Made by a program: the position numbers and the translations under genes
Part shown: in pieces, positions 1 to 11,250 of the stretch
Layout: each line of letters opens with the position of its first letter
Position numbering within the stretch: the stretch's first letter is position 1
Notes under the pieces: generated by a model
Database searches by the model: none
What the model was told of the DNA's origin: nothing
Seen by the model: only the letters and a program-made list of their open reading frames with translations
NCBI GenBank assembly: GCA_949357655.1
Contig: CASHTG010000001.1
Location: 2,914,001-2,978,000 of the forward strand
Length of the DNA: 64,000 nucleotides
Origin: Parascedosporium putredinis
Lineage: Eukaryota; Ascomycota; Sordariomycetes; Microascales; Microascaceae
Direction of reading: 5' to 3'

Positions 1-2375
1 TCGACGCAGTTTTCCTCGAGTTCAACGAGCGCGCTTCCTGCCCCGCGGTCGAGGGAGTTCCTGCTCTTGACCTCGTCAACTACCAGATGTGGGAGGACTA
101 CGTCGTCGACTCTGCCGAGAGGACTAAGCTGTTCGTCGGCCTTGGAGGCGCTCCCAAGCTGGCTCTGCCGCCACTCTTAAGAAGATGATTGGTCAGATCA
201 TCGAGGGCAAGAAGGCTTCCGTCTTCGGCGGTATCTCCATGTGGGAAACCGACTCGGCTGATTACGATGCGAGCCGCTACAACTCTGCTGTCCGCCACGA
301 GCTCAGGAGGCGTAGCCCTCCTGGTCCCGTTGAAGTCCAGAGGCCCGCTTACATCCAGCGTCGAGACGTGCCTGTCCAATACGTGCCGGTCGTTCCTCAC
401 CACATCCTTGTCCGTGACCTCGGTGATGCGTGCACTCCTGACACTCCCACTGCCACTCCCACGGACACTGCCACCGTCACGCCCACGGACACTCCTCAGC
501 CACTGATGGCACTCCCTCCGCTACGGGAACCCCATCGGCCACTGATGGAACTCCTTCCGCCACCGACGGTACCCCCTCTGCCACCGGAACTCCTTCTGCT
601 ACTGACGGCACTCCTCGGCCACCGATGGTACCCCTCGGCCACCGGAACTCCTTCTGCCACCGACGGCACTCCTTCGGCCACCGACGGAACTCCCTCTGCC
701 ACTGATGGAACTCCCTCGGCCACTGACGGAACTCCCTCTGCCACCGACGGCACTCCCTCGGCCACTGACGGAACTCCCTCTGCCACTGATGGAACTCCCT
801 CTGCCACTGATGGAACTCCCTCTGCCACTGATGGAACTCCCTCTGCCACCGACGGCACTCCTCGGCCACCGATGGTACCCCTCGGCCACTGACGGAACTC
901 CCTCCGCTACCGATGGAACCCCTTCCGCTACCGACGGCACTCCTAGCGCCACTGACAGCCCCATCGGCACCGATAGCCCTACTGGCACCGATGGCACTCC
1001 CACTGGTACTGACAGCAACCCCACTGGCACCGACAGCCCTACTGGCACCGATGGCACTCCCACCGGTACCGATAGCAACCCCACTGGCACCGACAGCCCC
1101 ACCGGCACCGATAGCCCTACCGGCACCGATGGCACTCCCACTGGTACTGACAGCAACCCCACTGGCACCGACAGCCCCACCGGCACCGATGGCACTCCCA
1201 CCGGTACTGACAGCAACCCCACTGGCACCGACAGCCCTACTGGCACCGATGGCACTCCCACCGGTACTGACAGCAACCCTACTGGCACTGCCACGGATGA
1301 TGATGACTGCACTGTTGAGCCCACTGCTGAGCCCACCGATGAGCCCACTGCTGAGCCTACCGATGATGATGACTGCACTGTTGAGCCTACCGATGAGCCC
1401 ACTGCTGAGCCCACTGATGAGCCCACTGCTGAGCCTACCGATGATGCTACTGCCACACCTACGGATGACGACTGCACCGTTGAGCCTACCGATGACAGCA
1501 CCGCTGAGCCCACTGATGATAGCACCGCCACTCCTACCGATGACGACTGCACTGTTGAGCCCACCGATGAGCCCACTGCTGAGCCCACGGATGATAGCAC
1601 TGCTGAGCCTACCGATGAGCCCACTGCCACCCCTACGGATGATGACTGCACCGATGAGCCCACTGCTGAGCCCACGGATGACAGCACCGCTGAGCCTACC
1701 GCTGAGCCCACGGATGACAGCACTGCTGAGCCTACTGATGACAGCACCGCTGAACCTACTGCGGAGCCCACGGATGACAGCACTGAAACCTCCGGCCCAA
1801 CTGGCGGTGAGACCTCAAGCCCCTCTCCCACCGTCACCACTCCTCCTAGGTCGACCACCAGCACTGTCTACCAGACCAAGACGTACACCATTACCTCTTG
1901 CCCTCCCGGCAAGGGCCCGTGCCACGAGGGTGAAGTGACCACCGTCACCATTCCCTGGTATACCACTGTCTGCCCTGAGGGTGAGGAGCCCACTGGTCCT
2001 CCTGCCCAGCCCACCGGCAACCCTGAACAGCCCGGCAACCCCGAGGAGCCTGAACAGCCTGGCAACCCCCAGCCTCCTAAGCCCGAGACCACTCTTTCCT
2101 TCTCCCGCACCAACGGTGGATCCGGCTGCGTCGGCGCCGACTGCCCTGCCGGCCCTACCGGACCCGGCTGTGTTGGTGCTGGCTGCCCTGCTGGCCCTAC
2201 CGGCACTGGCCCTAGCGGCGCCGGCCCTACCGGCACCGGCTGCGTTGGCGCGGGATGCCCTGCCGCTCCTTCCAGCACTTCGGATAGCAGCCCCAACCCT
2301 CCCGTCATCGCGGGTGCTGCTAGCATGGGCTTCAGCCTCCTTGCTGTCGCCGCCGCTGCGGTTTTGGCTCTTTAA
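1..2375 (+). CDS. GPI-anchored GH18 chitinase, 5' end outside the window
   Basis: Cell-wall or secreted chitinase that would hydrolyse beta-1,4-linked GlcNAc. Only the C-terminal part of the catalytic domain is present: VFLEFNERA, then NYQMWEDYVV, then the last strand of the GH18 barrel with GGISMWETDSADYD, whose Trp is the usual substrate-stacking residue. A long stalk of Thr/Pro/Asp repeats follows, then a Cys-containing VYQTKTYTITSC segment, three GCVGAxCPA repeats and a hydrophobic C-terminus typical of a GPI-anchor signal (from about 2306 to the stop at 2373-2375). The reading frame changes six times, near 157, 495, 611, 634, 858 and 881, each time as if one base were missing; six losses return to the starting frame, so the frame at the left edge is also the frame of the stop. 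GH18 assignment is from motifs; class III (plant type) is inferred. Confidence 0.8.
498..950 (+). repeat. 21-nt tandem repeat encoding ATDGTPS
   Basis: About 20 degenerate copies of a 21-nt unit encode A-T-D-G-T-P-S within the chitinase stalk. A 36-nt block containing two short units (actcctcgg and acccctcgg, each one C shorter than the others) occurs identically at 607-642 and 854-889. Such Ser/Thr/Pro stalks are normally heavily O-mannosylated in fungi and hold the enzyme away from the wall. Confidence 0.9.
965..1289 (+). repeat. 60-nt tandem repeat encoding a PTGTD-rich unit
   Basis: About five copies of a 20-residue unit made of PTGTDSPTGTDGTP and TGTDSN blocks, varying mainly at third codon positions (ccc/cct, acc/act). 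The repeat is in frame throughout, unlike the preceding 21-nt array. Confidence 0.85.
1296..1790 (+). repeat. Acidic DDDCTVEPT / EPTAEPTD repeat block
   Basis: Irregular repeats of DDDCTVEPT, EPTAEPTD and DDSTAEPT. Regularly spaced Cys residues in an acidic Thr/Pro stalk could form inter-chain disulphides; that role is inference. The reverse strand is also open across this repeat only because the repeat lacks stops there. Confidence 0.85.
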
Positions 2376-4060
2376 ATAGCGAGTTAGATAAGATCAGTGG
2401 GATGTGGAGTTTCATTGATGGATGTATCTTGGATTTTCTTTTTCTTCATTTCTACTAATGATGAGGGCATTATCTGTTTCCTTGAATAAATTTTGTATAA
2501 AAGTGACCTCCCGTGTTTGTGTAGTTGTCAAATTGGCTACTGTGTTGACCTGCCTGTGTGAGTTTTGAGGGGATGAGTTCGTATGTGTGTGTCGTCGAGT
2601 TCTCATCGTTGGCGCATTATGTGTGTCAGGGTCCCACTTCACCATCAAGCCCTCCATTCCTCTGACAGGTGCTGAAGGCAGTCGGTATCAATACATCCAT
2701 GGATGGCAATCTGCTGAGCGTGTCACCTTGGGTTTAGCTGAGACGAGAGTGATCAATGATGTTGCCAGGCGCTTCTCCCCTCATTACACTCTAAAATTCT
2801 GGCGCTTTCAGGTACTGGCCTCTCTGGTCGAGCCTGCGTGGTCTCGTCTCTATCACGTGATACAGTCGCTGTTTGCAGTGATCATTGATGAAGTCAGACC
2901 TTGCCCAGTCGTCATCGAAGCTCACTGGGCAACTCAGGCTGGCTCCTCCAAACTGCATTAGCGAACAGCGAGGCACACCCAACCCCCAAGTTGTTTGTAC
3001 CTGAACTGTACCACACCCGTCCTTCTGCAAATAACTGTACCTGAGGGATTCCGAATTCAACATCGATGATACGACGGTAGTCCGATGAGACTCGTACAGC
3101 AATCCCATCCAATCAGACAAGTAATTGAGGGTGGATGGTAAAATGTAAAGTGCTCAGGAGCTTGGAAAACCAACCTAGCTAAACCCCAAGGACCAAGATT
3201 TTAGATCGGATGAGGTCAGTGAGGATTGATGGTCTTGGAGGGGGATGAGAGAGTACTTGCATTGGCGTAATGATCAATGATGGTGCTTTTTTCTTTGGGA
3301 AATACTGGAGCCTAGAGAACATCGACGCCCTCCTACTACATCCATAGCTTCAGTGTTCCCTCTTGGGCCTCTAAATTCGCACAATATCAATTGATCGCTC
3401 CACCGTCCTCTCAAGCTTCGAATAAACCTTTTCGAGAAACAGCCAAGAGGCCATTCATACCTAGAAACATCGAGCTAGTCTAGATATTGTCCGACCATCC
3501 ATTGATTACTTCCACATCTGTCCTCCATTCGTTTGAGCGAGGCCATTTTCAATCCATCAAAACCTCTACCAAATCCACTAGATTCCATTAGTCGTGCTTC
3601 CTTCTCGAATTCTTCAAGATCTCGTCGATACTCTTCCGCAACCCACTGTCCCGAGTATGCTCATGACGTTTTTCTTTATGCCTCACTAGTTACCTTGGTC
3701 TTTTTCCCCTTCTTCCTCCTCTCCCCGTCCAGGCACTATCATCTTCCTCTCTTGTGCGAGTTTCACTGTTGCCTTCATCCTTGCCTCCCTCACCAACCCC
3801 TACCGCACCCGCCAGGCAAGGCGCTCTCTTTTACAGACTACACTATTACTAGAGCCCCAATCTCGATTCGAAGCTGACGTGCGCTGTCTCTCTTACTGAG
3901 CTTGGTATCGGTTTCCATTGGATGCAACATTGATTGGCTTGATTGGCTTGATTGGTTTTTTATTCTTATTTCTCTCTCCCTTCCTCCCTCCCCTTGATTG
4001 TATTTCAGGAAGAGTGGGAGCTACATCAATTGATCGATCGGCTCAATCACACTAGACGCA
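2376..4060. other. Intergenic: chitinase 3' end and OSBP gene promoter
   Basis: No gene found in about 1.7 kb. AATAAA at 2485-2490 is a plausible poly(A) signal for the chitinase. TGTACCTGA occurs at 2996-3004 and 3036-3044. The palindrome ATCCATGGAT lies at 2695-2704, and TCAATTGATC at 3387-3396 and 4026-4035. A CT-rich tract around 3960-4000 precedes the next start, as is usual for fungal promoters. Confidence 0.6.
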
Positions 4061-7000
4061 ATGTCGGATGTTGAAGAACAGTTAGTGGTCCCAACCCCTC
4101 AATTCAAATCGCCCCTCTCCTTGGCCCTTCCCCTTTCCCCTCCCGCAGCGAAGAAGCTCGGTTCCAGTTCGCCCACAACATCTGGTGCACTCACTTCATT
4201 AGTTGAGCACTCTCCAGCCCAACATTGAACATTGAAAGGTTTCATTCCGGCCCCGAAACCTATCCGGCCCATGCGGCAGCTCTTCTTCCAAACTTTTAGT
4301 TCGGTTCGAATGATCTGGCTCATATTTCGATGAACTCATGCCTCACTTCGCTTCCCTCTCGCTTCCCTAATTTTGTACTTGGCAGAGAGCTGTTGTAGCT
4401 CCTCTTCGCAGCCCTTTTTCTCTTAGCTGACAACTGGCCTCTCCACCCCTTGCATAGCAACCACAAATACCTAAAATCCGCCAGCCCCTTGACTCTGCTC
4501 CGAGGCAACCATCGGGATCCTAGCGACATTCACGATCTGGCCCATAGTTCCCAGGCCCCCGTCTCTTCGTCCTCCGACCCGACACTGACCTCCAAGACCT
4601 TACCGACCATGGCCCAGCCGCCTTCGCAGGCGTCCTTGAGCCACCACAGCTCAAAACCCTCCATTTCGTCGACGACCCTTGCCCGCAGCCAATCGACCCA
4701 TGCCTCACCGCCCCGGACCTCGATCGATAACAAAGCCGCGACTCTCGAGCAATCGGTGCGCAAATTCCGAATAGTTGAGGCTCTGAGAAATGGCGATACT
4801 GCTTCCATCTCGAAAGCTCTCCGCGACAACGCCGAAGGAGGCTCTCGCACTAGCATCTCGTCCATCTCGGGCATCGGAGGCGGACTTCAAGATACAACTA
4901 TCCTTCACCTTGCCATCCAGTGCGCCGAGTACCCGGTTGTCGAATACATATTATCGAATGGAGCTGGCCTAATTGATATCAATGCCCGGGATAAGGACGG
5001 TAACACTCCGCTCCACATTGCCTCTGGCCAAGGCCGCACCCCGATCGTTCGACTCCTGCTGGAGCAAGAAGCCATCAACGACGCCATTGCGAATCACCAA
5101 GGACGCTTGCCCATTGACATTTCAAGAAATCCCGAAATTTTCCAGCAGCTTCAACTCGCCCGGTCCCTCTTCACCGAGGCCAAGGTTCACCAAATCCAGG
5201 AGCTCGTCAACCGTGAGGACTATGGCACGCTCAAAGAGGTCCTCGAAGAGAGCCGCCTCAAAACTGTGCTCGACATCAACAGCTCCGACTTTGTATCCGA
5301 CCCAGCCACTCTTGACTCGGGCGGTACCATGCTTCATGAGGCCGCGCGGAAAAAGAACTCGAAGCTTATTCAAATCCTCCTTTTGCACGGTGCTGACCCG
5401 TTTCGGCGTGACCGAAAAGGAAAGCTTCCTCAGGACGTGACTAAAGATGACGTTACGAGGGCAATGCTGAAGCGGTCCCCGGCCGCCGTGGCAGCGCAGC
5501 GAGGGATCCAAGAGAAGGCTGTCCTCGGGCATGCGGCCTCCCAAGGGGCATCTTCTGCAACGGCTGGTGATCCGCTTGTAGGAAGAGAGGCCAGGGAGAT
5601 GAAGGGCTATCTCAAAAGTGGACAAACTACCGAAAGGGTTACCAACTGAGGTGGTTCGTACTCGAAGATGGCGTCCTGAGCTACTACAAACACCAGGATG
5701 ACGCAGGGTCTGCCTGCCGAGGCGCTATCAACATGCGAATCGCGCGCCTCCATATGAGTGCCGACGAAAAGACGAAATTTGAAATCATTGGCAAATCCTC
5801 CGTCAAGTACACCCTCAAGGCAAACCACGAGGTCGAGGCGAAGCGCTGGTTCTGGGCGCTGAACAATTCCATCCAGTGGACCAAGGATCAAGCCAGGGAG
5901 GAAGAACGGCAAAAGGCACGGGCCGCAGAGCTCCTGAAGCTAGCAAAGGCCGACCGTAGCGGCTCGTCCGATCTGTCAGCCCAGCACTCCACAGAGAATC
6001 TAAGCGTCTCCGAGGCGAACCGAAGCAGTGTCCAGATCAACAGGGGATCTATCTCCAAGGTAATGACTGGGGCTAGCACAATCGGTAGTATTGATGACGA
6101 TGCAGAGGAGGAAGACGCTGCTACTGATGCCGGACTTTCAAGGCTCACGAGCGGCGGTCCGCTTATTCCAGGAGACCTAGATGATGATGATGATGACGAC
6201 GAAGACGCTAGCCGCCGCAACAGCGCCGCCGCTGCCTCAAAGGATGCGCTAAATATCACAGCGCAGTCCGCCAGAATCCAGCTGGAGACCATCTCTGCCG
6301 TCAATGCTTCCCTCATGGCCACAGCGGCTAAGAACCCCCAGTTGCCGATTAGTGACCCTGCCGTCTCCCAGGCCCTCTCCACCTATGATGGGGCCATCAG
6401 GACGCTAACCGAGCTAGTGGGTAGTCTACTAAAGATTTCGAAAGATCGCGACTCCTTCTGGCAGTACCGGTTCGACCGGGAAGTGCACCTGAGGCGAATG
6501 TGGGAGGAGAGCATGGCCAAGGTGGCGCGGGAGCAAGAAGCCTTGGAGGCCAAGTTTGGAGAGGCTGAAATGAAGCGTAGACTCACTAAGAAGGCCCTTA
6601 GAGAGGCCATGATTGGTGGGACGGAAGCCGTTGAGGATGAAGGACCCGAAGAAGACGCCTTTGAGGACGCCGGCGACGGCGGCTCCTCAAGTCTCCTACG
6701 AGGTCGATCAAGCGCCGCCAGACTGCCCTTGAGCAGATTGCCCAGATGTCGGATAGCTCATCCGATAACGACGAAGAGTTTTCGACGCCGTCGACGCCGG
6801 TGAGGTTGAGGTCACAGAGCTGCCTCATGCTGATTCCGAAATAGAAAAGTCGGTTGTCGTGTCTGGAGGTATCGATATCAGCTCCTCCTTTAAGGGATAC
6901 GAGAACGGCATCAGAAAGCGACTGAAGATGGATGCTGATGACAGGCCCAAAATTTCTCTATGGGTAAGACGGCCTACCTCCCCGCCATCTCTAATCCTGC

Positions 7001-8302
7001 CTCCCGCCCCAAGCTGGTCTTCATGGAATTTCTTTTTCTTCTTTTGCCTGATGCACTACTCACGCGGTTCTAGGGCATTCTCAAATCCATGATCGGCAAG
7101 GACATGACCAAGATGACGTTGCCGGTATCCTTCAACGAACCCACCTCCTTGCTGTATCGATGCGGCGAAGACATGGAATACGCGGACTTGCTCGACCTTG
7201 CCGCGGAGCGATCTGATTCCATAGAACGACTCCTTTACGTCTCCGCCTTTGCTGCTAGCGAGTACGCATCCACTATTGGGAGGGTAGCAAAGCCCTTTAA
7301 CCCTCTCCTTGGTGAAACCTTTGAGTACGTGCGTCCAGACAAAAATTACCGGTTCTTCATTGAGCAAGTCAGCCATCACCCACCGGTGGGAGCAGCCTGG
7401 GCAGAGTCCCCGAACTGGTCCTATTACGGAGAGTCGGCGGTCAAATCCAAGTTCTACGGCAAGTCATTCGACATCAACCCCTTGGGGACGTGGTTCCTCA
7501 AGCTCCGACCGCTCTCGGGGGCAAGGAGGACCTCTACACGTGGAAAAAGGTGACTTCTTCTGTCATCGGTATCATCACGGGTAACCCCACGGTCGACAAT
7601 TACGGACCCATGGAGGTCAAGAACTGGACAACCGGTGAAATCTGCTATATTGACTTTAAGCCCCGTGGATGGAAGGCGTCGAGCGCCTACCAAATTTCTG
7701 GCAAGATTGTCGATGCCAGTGGCCACGTTTGCTTTAGTCTAGGTGGACGGTGGAACTCAAAACTGTATGCCCGTCGTACGCCTGGATACGAGGCCAAGGT
7801 GGATGAGCCCGCAGACAATGCTTCGACGCACCGGGGTAGTCTGAGCGACCCAAGCAGCGCTTTCCTAATTTGGAAGGCGAATCCACGCCCCAGCGGCATC
7901 CCCTTCAATTTGACGCCCTTTGTGTTGACGTTCAACCACATCGATGACAATCTCCGTAAATGGATAGCGCCTACCGATTCTCGTCTCCGGCCGGACCAAC
8001 GTGCCATGGAAGACGGCGAGTACGATCTCGCGGCAACGGAGAAGAACCGTCTCGAAGAAGCGCAGCGTGCCAGGCGCCGGATCCGGGAGTCGCAAGGCGA
8101 AGAATTCGTTCCGGCCTGGTTCACCAAAGCCCGGTGCGAAATTACTGGTGAGGAGTATTGGAAGTTCAACGGCGAGTACTGGGAAAGGAGAGCCAAGTTC
8201 GGCGAGGGCGACGAGACGGCTTGGGATGGATTAGAACCCGTCTTCGAAGATTGCAATGCCAGCGCGCCGCCTCGACGTGCTACCACGATGAGCATGGCGT
8301 AA
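4061..8302 (+). CDS. Oxysterol-binding protein, OSH1/OSH2 type (ankyrin-PH-FFAT-ORD)
   Basis: Lipid-transfer protein expected at ER contact sites, exchanging sterol or PI4P. Exon 1 is 4061-4080; intron 4081-4457 (gttagt..tag) joins MSDVEEH in frame; intron 6964-7073. Ankyrin repeats lie near residues 153, 186 and 294 (TTILHLAIQ, NTPLHIASG, TMLHEAARK). A PH domain starts MKGYLKKW (about 386-484), an acidic linker follows, an FFAT-like EFFDAVD is near residue 778, and the lipid-binding domain fills the C-terminus with the family fingerprint EQVSHHPP at 7362-7385. Four apparent single-base losses interrupt it: aaaa 5614-5617, about 6683-6695, tttt 6779-6782 and ggggg 7517-7521. Corrected coding length is about 1252 codons, normal for long Osh proteins. 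The internal Met at 4610 is a weaker alternative start. Confidence 0.9.
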
Positions 8303-10073
8303 AGGGTGGCTACATCTACGAGGGAATAAGTCACCGCATGAACAATGAGTTGATTCTCCCTTTGACCTGTCTCCTCCCCTCTTTTTTTGTTGGCTTTGGA
8401 AAGGACTTGTTTGCGGGACATGCCAGGCAGATTTTGAATGGGGATAGCACCCATCCATAGATGTGAAGAATGCAGACTAATAGATGAATGGGGACGACGA
8501 CAATGATGACGATGACAAAATGTACTACAGCGCAACGGCGGCACCCAACCAAGATCATTGGAAAGGGATAATGAAGATGCCTCTTTAGTTCTATATGCCG
8601 ATTCCGAGCCCGTGAGAGCCTCGTCTCATACAGAGCATGGTTAAAAAGCACTTGCAAGCTGGGCGGCCAACAGACAAGACAACTGCTTGACTTCTTTGGT
8701 GAAAAGCAGCTGTCCCAATGACATGACCCTCTTCCTCTCATCAACATCAACGGCACCCCTCGCTTGCCCCCAACACACATACTGTCCCCCCGCGCTCTCT
8801 CTCTCCATATCTCCCCCTCGTCTTTAATGCTAGCCTGTGTTCTGTGATGGACGGGGCGTCTCAACGTGACCGCGCGACGGCCATCTTTTCAGGTGCCACG
8901 GCACGAGAGTGATAGGGAAGTGCACATACGCCTGTTCCGCTCAAAGAAGAAAAGAAACCGGCACAAAAGGGAAATGAGAGGGGACAGGTCTGCTATACGT
9001 ACGCATGATATTTGTGCCCAGACGTGATGATCAATTTCAAATTCGATTATCACCGCAGGAGGTGTCGCCGAGAGAGCCGTCAAGTGCCTCTCCAGGCCCA
9101 CTTTGGGTGTGTGTAAATGATTGATCAAAGATAGAGCGGCTGGCCACTATTATCCGCGACCTTGCTGATGTCATTACCAAATGTGCTGGCTTGTGTCAGT
9201 GACAGAGTTCCCAGAACAGGCCGAGCCTCGGCAATTGCGGTCGTGACAGTGGAGCTCGTTGACTAATAACTGGTTGGTGGGAAAGCAACGCCCAGGGCAC
9301 CGTAGCTGGCTCAATTTGCCGATGGCGACTTGATCCAGATCACACTGGCGGCGAAATCGCCAACGAACAACACCCATGCAGCCCCATATCCACAGCCAAC
9401 TAGGCCTATGCCATTTGGAGACAAGCCCTCCATTATCAATATTCTTCCCGTGATTGAGCAGCCACCGGCCCTTCTCTTGACATCCACCCACCTCTGCCTA
9501 CTGTACCGGCTCAGACGTGATTTAAAGCATCTGTGAGGCTTCCCCTTTTATTAGACTCGGCCTGGACTCGGTACCTGGAACCCTCCTCTCCGTCGGCGCC
9601 TCCCATTCTCCCGAGGAGCCACCACTGACCGAGCCAAGTACATAGACGACGCGGTCTGCTACTCGATTTGCTCCTCCATTGTCGCCCACCACAGTCAATT
9701 TCAAGTCTTGTACAGTCGGCGCTTCCCCTTTCCTCTGCTACATGCGTATGCGTTGATAGCCAGGTACACGCAACAGCTACTTTTCAGCCTTTTCGTCATT
9801 CATCGTTTACCCTAGTGCTTAGCCACCTATTGGGTCGTACAAACTCTATCACGGAGACAACTAGACCAGGGAACAGAAAAAAGCGTGATCCTCGTGGTGC
9901 CCTTCAAGTTCCAAGCTTTTTCAATTCTTGTGGTACACCAGCCTCATTCATTCTATCCTTGCGCGCGCATTCAGGAGCCATAGGCTTCTCGTCTTCGACC
10001 ACGCACAGCCTTTCATAGGTGAAGGAACAAAATCCAACAACCACCGCTTCTTGCACATTTTACGCTCGCAAAG
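8303..10073. other. Intergenic region between OSBP and thioesterase genes
   Basis: About 1.8 kb without a supportable gene. Possible frames are short, lack conserved motifs and look random. It should hold the OSBP 3' UTR and the thioesterase promoter. Confidence 0.55.
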
Positions 10074-11199
10074 ATGGACGGAAGTGGCCGAACTACTCTT
10101 CTGCGCCCCCGGCCCGATGACCCGAACAAGGCTCCATTGGAGAATGCGCTCGAGATCATAGAGTTAGGCGTTCTCGGTCCCGTAAGTAAATGCCAGCCAC
10201 AGTCTCTGCTCATACTCTATCCTCTACCATGAGGACAGGACACCTCTTGGTCCCTATCCGTCTCACCTACTCTGTCCGAACCTTGTATGCTGAACCTTTT
10301 CGAACTAGGACATCTTTACGAATGCGCGCCAGGGTTGGCACCCTCCCGGCGCCCGGGGAATCTTTGGCGGTGTTCCTATCGCTCAGACGATTGCGGCGGG
10401 CCAGCGCACTGTTGGCGAGGGTTTTGTGATTCATTCCTGCCACTGCTACTTCCTGCTTGCGGGATCGAACAGCATCCCCATCATGTACCATGTCGAGCGG
10501 GTGCGCGACGGACGAAGCTTTGCCACCCGCACGGTACAGGCGAGGCAGCGTGGCAAGTGCATCTTCACGTCCACCATTAGCTTTGTCAAGGCTGGCTCGG
10601 GCGGAAAGAAGCAGATTAGGCACGCGGTGGACATGGGCAACGAAAAGCCCCATGGCCCCGTCGAGGCGACGGATGTCATTGAATGGAAGGGCGTCGAGGT
10701 CACGGAGGAGGGTGCGGCGCCCCACAAGAGGAAGTGCAAGCAGTGGATGAAGGTCAAGGGCAAGGTCACCGGCGGCCAAGATGCGCACATTGAAGCGCTC
10801 GCTTACCTCACGGACTCGTACTTCCTCGGCACGATACCCAGGATCCACGACCTATACAAGCCGCCTTCGCCATCGTCGCCGTCCGAGTTTGAAGGCGGCG
10901 AGTCTGCGGGAGGCACCCATCCGGCCGCGAGGCACGTCCCCGTCTCTGACAAGCCCAAGATCGGCATGATGGTCTCCCTAGACCACAGCATCTACTTTCA
11001 CGAGCCCTCCGCTATCAGGGCGGACGACTGGATGTACGCCGAGATGGAGAGTCCATGGGCCGGCGACGGAAGGGGTGTGGTGACGCAGCGAGTATTCTCT
11101 GCTGACGGTACCCTTCTCGCGACATGTGTCCAGGAGGGACTCCTCCGGCTGAAGCAGGATGAGCCCGTGCAGGATGGCAAGGACAAGTCGAAGCTGTAG
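10074..11199 (+). CDS. TES1: Peroxisomal acyl-CoA thioesterase II (TesB/ACOT8 family)
   Basis: Hydrolyses acyl-CoA to free fatty acid and CoA, probably in peroxisomes alongside beta-oxidation. Exon 1 is 10074-10181, intron 10182-10308 (gtaagt..tag), exon 2 10309-11199: 332 residues with no frame break, close to human ACOT8 (319) and yeast Tes1 (349). Double hot-dog fold motifs are visible: GIFGGVPIAQ near residue 53, and the second hot-dog block SLDHSIYFH (about 259), ESPWAGDGRGVV and QEGLLR, carrying the Asp, Ser/Thr and Gln expected of the TesB catalytic triad. The protein ends KSKL, so SKL forms a canonical PTS1 signal. The ATG follows a short leader and gives a normal N-terminus. It is the only conserved gene here without an apparent indel. 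Confidence 0.93.
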
Positions 11200-11228
11200 A
11201 GATAGCGAACGTGGATGGAGATGCTGCC

Positions 11229-11250
11229 AAAGAGAGAGAGAGAGAGAGAA
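11229..11250. repeat. GA dinucleotide microsatellite
   Basis: About eleven AG units, 30 bases past the thioesterase stop, probably within its 3' UTR. Confidence 0.9.

Noticed and set aside
607..1290. Direct repeats that could be mistaken for a CRISPR array
   Set aside because: The repeats are contiguous, codon-phased and encode a protein stalk in a eukaryote; there are no unique spacers.
599..1864. 421-codon open frame on the minus strand
   Set aside because: It is the reverse reading of the chitinase repeat stalk; Val/Gly/Ser repeats mirror the plus-strand Thr/Pro/Asp repeats and there is no independent motif.
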